Shown piece by piece: positions 37,493 through 48,820 of a stretch of DNA of 64,000 nt. Location: positions 99,775,970 to 99,839,969 of the forward strand of contig NC_084798.1 in assembly GCF_963169125.1 (NCBI RefSeq), in the 5' to 3' direction. Under the pieces are notes generated by a model. It was not told where the DNA came from and did not search any database. It worked only from the letters and a program-made list of their open reading frames with translations. The position numbers were made by a program, and so were the translations under genes. Source of the stretch: Humulus lupulus. Its lineage: Eukaryota > Streptophyta > Magnoliopsida > Rosales > Cannabaceae. Position 1 is the stretch's first letter. Each line of letters opens with the position of its first letter.

Positions 37493-40400
37493 GAGCCAAG
37501 GTTTATTGGTTCTAGTGATCGACCGAACATGTACGCTCGCTGTCAGTGACAAGCTCGACTCAGGGTTGGTTGGTATGAATGATTGACATGTTTGAATATA
37601 TGTTTGAATGTCCTGTTTGCCTGCTTATTTATATGGAGCATGAGGAATGAGATGACATATGCATGAGATACTGATAGGGCCTGACCCTTGACTGTTGCAT
37701 GATGAGATCAATGTGTGCTGAATAACATTATTATGCATGTGGATGAATATTGGCATAATGGTTCGCATATTGAGCGTACGTGGTTAGTTTTCTGAATTAA
37801 ATTCATATGTTATATCTGTTTATTGGCTTGTACGAAGCATGATGAGTATGGATGTACTTAGTGGTGATTAAATTGGTGGCTAAATGTATGACATTGTGGA
37901 TTTGACCTATTATATGCTTGTGTGTGCATGATAACTGTGGTCGGTTGGATCTAGTCGTGGTTTGGTTCAGGGTATGAACCACAGAGTTCAGGAGTTTGGT
38001 TAGTTTCGACAGATGAACTCGTGTTGGTTGTTCCTAGAAGGGTTTTGTGGACCTGATATTGTGTTGGAAGGGGGATTCTAGATATAAGTTGGAGTTGAGG
38101 TCTCTAGTTATCCCTGAAAGCAGCAGCAGTGAGTCACTAGTGTGTGAGTAGGCTATGGAGTTTGTTAGTTGAGATGGGATAGAAGAACAGCGGATTTCTC
38201 TGGGGAAATAGCTGATTTCGATGTTTTAACAGTAAGGTGACCAGTGTTGGTTCACTGTGAGGTATGGACAGATAAAGGTATTATATGAGAGGCTTAAAGG
38301 GTGTTATCCTCGGGTTTTGAGAAGAGTTTGTATTGACAAGGAATTTATCAATAGACGGGCAGAGTTAATTCCACCCTTGGTTAAGAGGATGAGAGATCCT
38401 GATTAGAGGGTTGTGTTAATTGTTGAGGCAGAGAGTTGCCTGGAAGTGATACTCGGGCTGAGGTACTGGCTTATTGGGTTGGAAAGAACCTAGATGATGA
38501 ATGGTTAGAAGAGATTTTTAAAGACATGATTAGAATCGTGGAGACGGGCAAATGTGTAAGTCTGGTTTGGACTGTTAGGGGTAACAACAACGTAGATCAA
38601 TGGGTTTGGTGAATTGGATAGTTCATTTCGGAAATTTATACAGATGGATGTATCTGGGATTGGTGGCGACCCATTTAAGGGCAAGAGATCTGGAATAACC
38701 TAAGGCATTTGGGCTGCTTTGAGGAAAGAGTTTTTGGTCTGCATGTGGATGGCAGAGAGGGCCATATTGTTTGAGGAACTGATGGTTGATGTATAGAGCA
38801 TGAGTGCTAGAGCCGCAAGGGCGGTGCTTCCTTTGATGGAATTGGTAAAGATAGACTCGTGATAATCAAGGTAAAGGAACCCCGGATGGTGTTGTGGCTT
38901 TTGGATTGCCAAGAAAAAGGGGAAAAGTCTGACTGATAAGACGGTACTTTTGTTGATAGAACGCAGCGAGGTCGGATTCTCAATTTTGAGGTAAAAGGAC
39001 TCCAGACAGTGCTTGGGCACCTAGATTGAGATTGGAAAGAAGCCTGATCGAAAAGGTAGTTATCGAGATGGCGACAGGAACCAGGAGGTTAATTGATATG
39101 CACATGAGGAAGAGGATGCCACCTGAGAGGAGGTCAGGTGAGGGCATGACTTCTACGTAGAATGACTCGAGATGTTAGGATGGATTTCCCATGATGCGGG
39201 AAACGGAGAACTGGAAATGCACCGATACATTCAAAGTTCGAGGCTGAGTCCGCAAGGGTGAGTATTTAACTGACGAGCTTATGCTTTGGTCATGTAGCGA
39301 ACTGGAAGGATTCGGTGTTGCGAATGCTCCGAGAGGGTGATGGACATAGAGAGGTTACCTCAATGGTGCCATTCGAGAGGCTGAGGATAGTGATACTTAT
39401 TGAGAAGGAATTAGAAACTCTGGCAGATGGATTGTTGAGGATATCATCTGGAGTACGTAAAGGAGACATAGCGGATCAGTGGGAAAAGTACGTGGGTATG
39501 TAAAGAAAGATTTAGGGGATACTTCAAGGTCAGACTACAGATAGAATTGGTATAAGGAATGTTGTAAAAGACGGTTTGGCCGACAGAAAGTCTATTGAAG
39601 CAATCGAAGGAATTTGATCTTGGATTAGCCAGAGTGTTATACTGCGGGGATTGCTAGTATCGTCGGGATAGGACGAAAAGTACAATGTTGGATACAAGGT
39701 GGGACGATGTCCCCAAGAGTTGATCTACGACCTGGTTATTACCAGTTGGAAACCAAGGATAAAGACTTTTCGTGAATTGATTTGGTTGCACCGGGCAGGG
39801 TGTGAGGAATTGGTAACAAGGATTCTGGAACGGTTCAAGCTACAGCAGCACAGGTAAGTTCTTTAGGCGGAGAATGCGTGAATGGTATGGGCAAGTCCCC
39901 TTCAAGCTCACGAACAGTGCATATGGATTACTCCCAGACAGAAATAGTGAGCAAGTGACTATGCGAAAGACGTTTGTACCTAGAAGGCAGAGTCTCAGGT
40001 AAGGTTCTACGGATTGTTGGTTTGAGCGTCGTCAGGAGTACTCAGATTAGAGCTACAAGGAGGAAGGTCAGGTAAGAGAAGAATTGATCTGAAGCCGCAA
40101 AGAAGCTAATGAAGAGCGTTCGAAGAATTGAAGGCATAACAAGACTGGTAAGCGCGTCATCTATTGCACAAGCACCTCCGGAGACAACTACATCAGAGAT
40201 GAGGAGAACAGTAAAACTTGTGGTTAGACGGACTGTGTGGTGTCAAATCAGAAGGAAATTCAGAGGGCAAGGTAAGAATTGATTAGTATCTAGTAATGCT
40301 GGAATGCGTGTGCGTTATGGTTAAGTAAAGAAGTGATGGCATAAAGGACTTGATCTATGGTAAGGGTATGGACTGGTGGGAGTGCGTCACGGATGGTGCA

Positions 40401-41890
40401 CGCCCAGGCGCATCTGGCGCAAGGATGGATCGAACCTTGCGGGAGGTGAAAGAATGAACCTAGTTGATACACTTGGAACATTAAGTCGACTGTTGTGTAT
40501 GGCATAAGGTACTTGAGTGTTGGGTATTAGTAAGAAGGTTAACATTGAGACCCAGATGTGGGGAAAGGTAACAGACGGGTGATCGGTGTCTGAATTCCTC
40601 GTTCGAGCGAGGGGAGTTATAATTGGAGGCAGAACTCCTAGCTGGGGGGCATGTGTAAGTCAAAGAATAACGCCATAGATTGTAATGGAAGATACAAAGC
40701 AACAACTGAGATCGGCATAATGTCAATAGGTAAGGGTTAGCTGGTGAGTGCCACTGAGCTATGGAATCCGAAGTGTTGGCTTGAGTTGAAACAGGGAAGG
40801 ACCCTGTCATGGTGTTACAGTAGGATACCGGGATCGAGTGAAGGATCCAGGCAGGATATGGTTTTGAATGAGGATTCTGAATGGACATCATTCCACCTCC
40901 TAGGGTACGTTGTACCGGGAGGGCTGAGCGGGTGACAGCGTTTAGGTGATGTGGTAGTGTATCATGGGGATAGACCACATTAGACCTTAAGTAAGGTATT
41001 TGGACATGAAGAGTTTTAACTCGGTTGTTTGAGTTAATGTTGATTGGGTCGAGTGAACTGGTTTCAGGATGGAGCGTCGATGATATCGAATTGAGACCCT
41101 TTAGTAGTTTAAATTTTGGAATGGGCCTAGAGGATGAAAAGAGCAGAGTGGGAATCTGGGATTACCAGTGGATTGCAAGTGGAATGGCAGTCTGAAAGTT
41201 TATCAGACATCAACTGAATCGAGCGCTGGGTATGCGAAAACTTGAGATTTTAAGGGAAACGTTATCCCTGGTGGCAAATGTTGGCGTCTTGTTAAAGTAA
41301 CACGACATAGGACATGGTAAGAGACGAAGGATAATGAATACTACTAGTTGGCATTGGTTCAGAGAGAAAGCTAGAGAGGTTGTTGGAATCCTTAAGGCAG
41401 GAGTGTCTGCATATTCGAAAGAATAAAGAGCTAGTAAATTGCTAAGTTATGAGGAAATAAAGTTCTGGGAAGAAAGAGTTGCGTCTCTGCGTAATAATAG
41501 ACGAGGATCTGTAAGGTGTTCAGAGAAAGAAGGGAGAGTTCTGATTCTTAATTCGGCATAAAATTCGGAAGTTGTACTAAGGGTTAGGCCGGCGGGGCCT
41601 ACAAGCTGATCCCACCTAGTAGAGGTGATGACTTTTGAGTATCTCTGGAATCAAGAATAAGATAATGAATTGGTCATTGTAATCTAGGCAGGCCCTGAGG
41701 CTTCAGCAGGGTTGTTGTGTAAGCGAAAGGCTATCGAGAGTATGGCCGTTAGACAAGATCTTGAGAGGCAAGATTGTTACTCCTGTAAGACTGTTGTTGA
41801 AAAGTAAAGTAAAGGCGGTGGACCTTGGAAGTTATGGTCAAGAGCTGCGGGTTTATTGACTGATATGTTGGATAAATTTCGAGGACGAAA
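37493..41890 (+). pseudogene. Coding-dead interior of the young element
   Basis: About 4.4 kb where gag-pol should be. At 39720-39767 the plus strand encodes VDLRPGYYQLETKDKD, clearly the Ty3/gypsy RT motif (usually IDLRSGYHQL...K..D), followed directly by a stop. I could not recognise protease, YVDD, RNase H, integrase or chromodomain. Length is also too short for a full gag-pol. Longer frames such as the reverse one at 40481-40978 have no family resemblance. It is best described as a degenerate, LARD-like interior. Confidence 0.6.
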
Positions 41891-41911
41891 TTTTTATGAG
41901 GAGGGGATAGT

Positions 41912-44178
41912 TGTAACGACCCAAATTCGCTAATAAGGCTTAAGGGCCTTGATTAGTGTGCTAGGAGGGCAGGTTGGGATTTATGTGTGATTTTATGAAT
42001 TAAATGCGTGATTATGATTTAAAGCATGTTATTTGGCTATTTGTTTAACTGAGATGCATGGCTATGTTTACTAGTATGCATGTAGGCCCGGATCGTGTTA
42101 GAATGGCATAATTGTAATTTTGGCCATGATTGGCATAACGGTATTGATATGTGATAATTGTATTCTGTGAATTGTACCACGTGGGTGTGGTTGTATTATT
42201 GTGATGCACGTGCCGAGACGGTCCTAGAGAGCTAGTTAACTCAAGAGTCACAACGGGATTTCTATACCCGGCTCGGGAGAAGCCTAGGGGTACCTCGGGA
42301 ATTTTAAGGTTAAGTTGAGATTTAGCGGGTAATGGTTATTGGAGATTTAGTAACTTGGGTAACCGTTAGTTACTGCTGAGAGTAACAAGTTTTAGAAAGA
42401 AAATGGTAGAAATGAAATAGAAACGAAAAGACTTAAGTACCCTTGAGGTTTAGGTGGGAAAGGATAGGCAAGGAGGGGCAAAATGGTCATTTAGTTGGGA
42501 ATTAGATAAATGGCAGCTGGTTTTATGGGGTACACGGTTTGGGGCTTAACCATTTTGGTCTTGATAGAGTTTGAAGAGAAGAGAAAAGAGAGGGAAAAGC
42601 TAGGGCATGAGGAAGAAGAAGAAGAAGAAGAGAAGGAGAAGTTGGAGACCTAGGAGATGAAGGAAGCTTAGGGATGGATTCTCCATATGAGGTAAGGAAT
42701 TTTATACACATTTAAGGCTTGATTATGTTATGGGTTAAGAATTTGAGCATGGGTTAAGTTTGATGTTTGAGTTTTTATTTTTTTCTGAAATTGAAATCAA
42801 GGATGTGGATTTTGGGGATTTGATTGGGTGTTTAGATGTTTTGGTGATGTTTATGGGTTGTTGGATGGTTTATTTGGAGTCTTGAGTGGTTTTGGGGCTT
42901 GGGTGTGAGTTTGGGTTGATTTGGTAAGGTTTTAGCTCGGAGAAAACGCAGGAGAAAACCCAGAATTCTGGGTCTGCGAAGGCGTGCCGCGACACAGGTT
43001 TTTCGTGCCGCGGCAAGGGAGCCTCTGACTGATGGGTGCCGCGGCACAAGGATGTGGTGCCGCGGCACAAGGCAAATTTCAGGGCATCATTTTTAGGCAA
43101 TTTTAGGCCTTTGCTCCGGGGGTTCGGGGGATGTCTCCGGGGTGTTGTTTTAAGGTTTTAGAGGCCCCGGGAGTGTGGGATTGGTCCCGGGAAGTGGTTT
43201 TGGGTTGATTAGTAATGAGGGATGTTTCTTGTGTGTTGTGACTAGGTTCTTTGAGAGGCTCGTGCTAGAGGACCGTGCTCGCGGCTTTGGTGCATCAGGA
43301 GGCTCGGAATGCAGGTAAGAAAACTATAACACCCGAGGTTAGGGCATGGCCCCAGATTGTATTATGTGCAAATGTTTAAACTTAAATGAATCATGATGTG
43401 TGTGAATGATTATTTCGAATGTACTATATGTGTGATTATGATGAAATGAACGGCCGTGGGCCGAGTACGGCGTAGGCCGGGGCGGCCGTGGGCCGAGTAC
43501 GGCGTAAGCCGGGGCGGCCGTGGGCCGAAAGTAACACCTAGCACATGGGATGCTATAATCAGGGCGGGGCCCGGTGGATACATGTGTTATGCTATATTCA
43601 GGGTGGGACCCAAGGGATACATGAGTTATCCTCGCGGTGAGAACCGATACCCCAGGCTTCGGTAAGGCTCTGGGGCGGCTTGGCCGTGTTTGCTTAGTCT
43701 AATGATTGACTTGTTTATTGTGGATTATCTGTTATGATAAACTGTATACATTGCATATGTTATGTTCTGCATGAGTTTTCTTGCTGGGCTTCGACTCACG
43801 GGTGCTCTGTGTCGCAGGTAAGGGCAATGACTGAATCAACCAACCATGAGTACGGAGAGCGTGAAGCGGCGCGTACATGTTTGGCCTGCCCGACTGCTTT
43901 GGTTGGGGGTTTATTCAAAAATGGCTGTAATAACCTATGATTTTATGATTTCTCAACTGTAACCTTATTTCAAGATGTAATTAGTTTTCAAACCTCATTT
44001 TGGGATCCCAAATGTTTAATAATAGAAGTTTTAATGAAACGACGCATTTTCAGAGATTACAGCCTTAACTTTTAACTAGTCACACTTTTGTTTCAAAACC
44101 TCGGTTAGCGAGTTCATTGCACACTGTTTTGACTTAAAAACTCACTTAGTAACGGCTCTAAGGAAGTAGGGCGTTACA
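41912..44178 (+). repeat. 3' LTR of the young nested element
   Basis: 2267 bp. It differs from the 5' LTR at 41962 (T for C) and 42104 (T for G) by eye. A purine-rich GAGGAGGGGATAG tract precedes it (about 41899-41911). Confidence 0.93.
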
Positions 44179-44221
44179 TCCTACCAGCGCAGCAACCTCA
44201 CTCACCATCTAACCATATACT

Positions 44222-44716
44222 GTAAGTCTCCTGTCCTTGTTTATTTTTGAAAGCATGCCACTGTAGCTTAGGCAAAAATGTTACTGTAGCCACATGCAGA
44301 GGTTTTCTGGGTCGCGCGGATATGGAGGGTGACAGCCCTTCTTAGATTAGGGCACACTTGCCATGGGTCAATATCTTAGAATATGGGTTCCATGATTCTC
44401 TCTTAGGAACAATTTCTGGGTAGGATCCTTAGGAATTTTGGGTGCAAAAACCGGGTAGCTTAGGGAATACGCCTTAAAAGCGGTTTTGCCACGCCTTGCC
44501 TGTTGAAACTTTCCCCCCAAGGCAATTTTTTACTCTGAGCCCTCTGACACACGAATTCCGAGTAATCTGGGATCTGTTGAGGGCATAGGTGCGTGTTCCT
44601 TGGAACGCGTGGCACCACTCTACACGGGCTGGGCTTACCCCAGCTCGTGTACTTAATACTTGCTTCACTCTCCTGCTTGGGTCGCCTTTTCTAAAGTGTT
44701 TTCTTTTGTTCGATAG
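44222..44716 (+). other. Leader intron of the Tat-2 antisense gene
   Basis: Donor CTGTAAGTC and acceptor TTCGATAG lie eight bases before the ATG. Tat-1 has a similarly placed leader intron (donor CAGGTAATT at 14599, acceptor TTTGCAG at 15036), supporting a conserved spliced leader. Confidence 0.55.
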
Positions 44717-44724
44717 GCGACCAG

Positions 44725-47382
44725 ATGGCTCCAAAGAGAAATCTGCCACAGAAGAATGTGGGAAGTTCGGCCTCCCAGCAGGATAAAGGAAAGGTGGTGG
44801 TGACCAGCTCGCCAATTCCTCACTTTGGGCCGGCGGTGGAGAAGCAAGCCGAGGTGGCTCCTGACGCGTTTTTCGAGGCGGAGAGAATCGTCTCGAAAAT
44901 AACCAGCTAGGCAAAGATCACCAAAATCTTCCTTAACCACAACATTCCTCTGGGGAAGACCTCCGTGATCGCCCGACCTGCTGCGGATGGGGAGAGGAGC
45001 TGCACGCCGCTCGACGAGTCGTTCGCGGCCTGGAGTGGGGAACACTTCAAGGCAGGGGCCTTCCTCCCCCTGGATCAGTATTTTGCTGATTTTCTGAACT
45101 ATGTGGGGTTGGCCCCATTTCAGCTCCCCCCCAATTCATACCGTCTGCTGGCGGGACTGAGGTATTTGTTCCAAAAGCATGAGTGGGAGGTCCCCACTCC
45201 AGCTGATATTCTATATTTCTTTTGCCTCAAAGCCAGCCCGGACCAGCGGGGGCGAGGCGACGGGTTCTATTACTTAACCCGCTTCCCTAACACAGCAGCA
45301 GTGATCGAGCTGCCGAGCCATCCAAATGACTTCAAAGACCAGTTTTTTATGTCAACTGGGTTCCGAAACTGCGATCATCACTATTTCAACCGCCCTCGTA
45401 AGTAATCCTTGATTTAGCTCGCCTTTTAACGGTTATCTTATTTTAGCTCGTCCCTTATTCCAATTCTGATTTCAACCAACCTTGCAGCCATCTACTCGAG
45501 GACCGAAAAGTCTGTGACCCTCGGGGGTCAATACGATACACTGGCGAACTTGCCCCCCAGTGAGAAAGACTACCGCGTGCTCGTGACGGACGAGACGATG
45601 GTATTCTGCAAGCTGATTTTCCCAAATCAGACTTTGAATTTGAAAAGGCCCCGGGGGCCTCCCCCAGCTCGCGACAACAGGCCGATCGTCGCGGAGGAGG
45701 TCGCAGATGACGAAGGCGAGGAAGAAGGTGAGGAAGTTCCTCTGGTGAGGAACAGGAAGAGGAGCTTGGAGGTCGCCCAGGGGATGAGCGAGGAAAGGGT
45801 CCAATCCGGAGCAGCCGCGGGTCCTTCCGGTCAAGGTAACTCTTACTTATTTAAGAACGTAGATAGGGCCACTGCAGACCCCCGGCTGGTTAGGTTCAAC
45901 CCTAGGCAGCTCGTCCATCGTCACCCAAGGAATCCGGACCTGGACACGCTCCTGCTCCACTGCGTTGACCAGTTCGTGCTGGACAACCAAGAGAGTCGCC
46001 CTAAGGGTACCGTAGTAGTAGATAATACCCTAGCCTTTAGGTCGGCCATTTTTGAGGAGTACGGGACCAATTTACGCACGTGGCCTGCGCTCCAGAGGGG
46101 CATCTATGCTCCGGGGATTAGGCAGTACGTAGAAGAGTCCAGCCTCGATTCAGAACCGGACCTAGAACCTTCGCCAGTTCGCGAGATAATCGTCCTAGGC
46201 TCTTCCAGCTCGGGGGGTAGGGCTCCCTTAGTATTTGCTTTCTTATTGCCTTTGGACCCTTTGTCTTTATTTCTGTATGATTGCTAATAACCGTGTTTTT
46301 TGCTCTTGGCAGAAGAGATGTCTCAGCCCGGGAATAGTCTGCGGGGCATTGTGTTCGGTGGGAATCCCCCAGCGGGGCCGAGGTTAAAGAGGCTTCGCGA
46401 GTCCAAGAGCTCGGCCGGGGCCTCCACCAAATCCCCAGCTACGGAGAAGGAGAAAGCCCCGCCATCCCAGGTCGCGGGGGCGAACCTCCCTGTCGCCAGG
46501 ACAGGACTCATGCACCCGCCACCCCAACGATCTCCACTGGCCGCCCAGGACGGGGTAATAGAGGTCGGGAATCTGGCCGCGGCAGCCCCGGACGTGCGTA
46601 TCCCGGTCGACCCCCGGGCTCTGGAGAAGATGCCCGAAGCATTCCGGGGTACGGTGTATGAGTCGGCTAGCTACGCCGTCAGCCACTATTACAATATCAG
46701 GGAGAAGGAGCTCCGGGCCATCGAAACAACGAGCCCGGTCCGAGTTATAGAATCTGCTATGGACATGACTTTAATGGTAAAGTGCCCCCTTCTTTTAAGG
46801 CTTTGACACTCACACGCCGCCTTTTTCCTTCCAGTTTGCTAATTTATCATTCTTTTCTTGCAGGGCATGGCTGCCGCCTATAGAGGCATCGTTAGGACCA
46901 AGGCCCAGCTCGAGGGTTTGGAAGCAGATCGCCAGACCGCCCTCCAGGAGTCTCAGGAGGCGAGAGACGCTCTGGCGGCCTCTAAAGCCGAGCTGGAGAA
47001 GATCCGCTCGGAGAACCAAGAGCTTAAACGCTCCCTGGCCGCATCCGATCTAGAGAAGCTTCGCTCCGAGAACCTAGAGCTTAAAAACTTCCTGGCCGCA
47101 TCGCGGACAGATCTTGAGGTGGCGAAGGCCGAAGTCCAGGCCGCCCTGAAAGACGAGCGGGTCGTGTCGGAGCAGTCCTTACAGGACCTGTTCTATCACT
47201 GCTGGTCCCACAATCCGGACGCGGACTTCTCCTTCATGCCGCCGGACCTCTGGGCATTCTTGTTGCCGCGGCTTCAAGCCCGCCTGAATAAGGAGGCTCC
47301 TCCGTCGGAGACTGGAGAGGCTTCTGCCGCGGCGGAACAGGGCGAGACTGCGACCTCCAAAGGGCCAGCTGATGGGGCTTAG
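44725..47382 (+). CDS. Tat-2 antisense gene (Transposase_28-like), 4 coding exons, one stop
   Basis: Opposite to gag-pol. Coding exons 44725-45397, 45488-46216, 46313-46776 and 46864-47382 have GT/AG borders, and the phases (1, 1, 0) keep one frame of 795 codons across every junction. A leader intron (GT 44222 to AG 44716) precedes the ATG. Exon 1 carries a basic start (MAPKRN), then GAFLPLDQYF, VGLAPFQLPPNSYRLL and VPTPADILYF, matching the plant Transposase_28 family. Exon 2 is acidic, exon 3 Pro/Ala-rich, and exon 4 a long coiled coil ending near WSHNPDADF. The only break is TAG at 44908. Tat-1 has the same architecture. The nucleic-acid or protein partners are unknown. The 35211-44178 insertion now separates this gene from its likely promoter. 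Confidence 0.82.
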
Positions 47383-47529
47383 GATGCTCCTCGTTTACGT
47401 ACTTTGAACACTTTTTTATTGTAATTCTCTTTTTTGTGTGGGGCGTTTCCGCCTCGAGACAATTTGCTCAACCAGTTTTATATATATTTGTATGCATTTG
47501 GTCACAATTTATCTTTTTATTTTTATGAC

Positions 47530-48615
47530 TTAGTTCAAGTTAACATTATCCGTGTCCCGGGCTCTCTAAAGAAGATTCGCGTTCAACAAATTTTAGTTAA
47601 CTTTTAAGTTTTATGACCTGGTTAAGACCAGGAACTTATTTTGAAAAAACTCAGATCGCGTCAACTTTTATCCGTATCCCGGGCTCTTTGAAGAAGAACC
47701 ACGGTCAACAAATTTTAGCTAACTTCTAAGTTTTCTGACCCGGTTAAGACCAGGAACTTATTTTGAAAAAACTCAGATCGCGTCAACTTTTATCCGTATC
47801 CCGGGCTCTTTGAAGAAGAACCACGGTCAACAAATTTTAGCTAACTTCTAAGTTTTCCGACCTGGTTAAGACCAGGAACTTATTTTGAAAAAACTCAGAT
47901 CGCGTCAACTTTTATCCGTATCCCGGGCTCTTTTAAAGAAGAACCACGGTCAACAAACTTTTGTTAACTTCTAAGTTTTATGACCCGGTTAAGACCAGGA
48001 ACTTATTTTGAAAAAACTCAGATCGCGTCAACTTTTATCCGCATCCCGGGCTCTTTAAAGAAGAACCACGGTCAACAAATTTTTGTTAACTTCTAAGTTT
48101 TATGACCCGGTTAAGACCAGGAACTTATTTTGAAAAAAACTCAGATCGCGTCAACTTTTATCCGTATCCCGGGCTCTTTAAAGAAGAACCACGGTCAACA
48201 AATTCTAGCTAACTTCTAAGTTTTCCGACCTGGTTAAGACCAGGAACTTATTTTGAAAAAACTCAGATCGCGTCAACTTTTATCCGTATCCCGGGCTCTT
48301 TTAAAGAAGAACCACAGCCAACAAACTTTTGTTAACTTCTAAGTTTTATGACCCGGTTAAGACCAGGAACTTATTTTGAAAAAACTCAGATCGCGTCAAC
48401 TTTCATCCGCATCCCGAGCTCTTTAAAGAAGAACCACGGTCACCAAATTTTTGTTCACTTCTAAGTTTTATGACCCGGTTAAGACCAGGAACTTATTTTG
48501 AAAAAACTCAGATCGCGTCAACTTTTATCCGTATCCCGGGCTCTTTAAAGAAGAACCATGGTCAACAAATTTTAGCTAACTTCTAAGTTTTATGACCTGG
48601 TTAAGACCAGGATAG
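47530..48615 (+). repeat. 122-bp tandem array in Tat-2
   Basis: About nine units. The landmark TCAGATCGCG recurs at 47651, 47773, 47895, 48018, 48141, 48263, 48386 and 48508, giving a period of 122-123 bp. Each unit includes a short inverted repeat around GGTTAAGACC (CCTGG...CCAGG in several copies) and a CCCGGGCTC word. It lies between the 3' end of the antisense gene and the end of integrase. Tat-1 has no such array at the same place. Confidence 0.92.
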
Positions 48616-48696
48616 GACTTAGTTTGTGATGACTCTTATCCGTAGATAAAAATTAACACCTAAGTCATTAAGGAGATCTGGATATATCCAGGTACC

Positions 48697-48713
48697 ATAT
48701 GCCCCCCAAGTAA
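48697..48713 (-). other. Tat-2 internal polypurine tract
   Basis: The minus strand reads TTACTTGGGGGGCATATG, about 110 bp past the integrase stop. It matches the internal Tat-1 tract (CTTGGGGGGCATA) and the tracts at both 3' LTRs. Confidence 0.6.
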
Positions 48714-48820
48714 CTGGGAAAGGGCCTTTCGTTGTTACTTTAGAATTACACTTGCAAATAACGAGAAACATTTGATTTTTATTTATACATGGAAGGTGAC
48801 CTTCTAGGTCTTACAAATGT

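Larger units (their letters stand above)
35211..44178 (+). mobile_element. Young non-autonomous gypsy element in Tat-2 antisense leader
   Basis: 8968 bp with 2267-bp LTRs at both ends and a perfect TSD TCCTA (35206-35210, 44179-44183). It has a primer-binding site (37481) and a purine tract before the 3' LTR. The 4.4-kb interior has no reading frame that looks like gag or pol; only one short RT motif and the typical gypsy 3' tail (GAGGACGAAATTTTTATGAG, 41881) can be recognised. The LTRs differ at just two sites that I can see, so insertion was very recent and must have used proteins supplied by other elements. Confidence 0.92.

Noticed and set aside
40481..40978. 165-codon minus-strand frame in the young element
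   Set aside because: No family resemblance, opposite to the element's strand, rich in Ser/His/Tyr as in chance frames. Treated as non-coding.
47530..48615. CRISPR-like spacing of repeats
   Set aside because: Units are directly adjacent 122-bp repeats without unique spacers, in a plant element.
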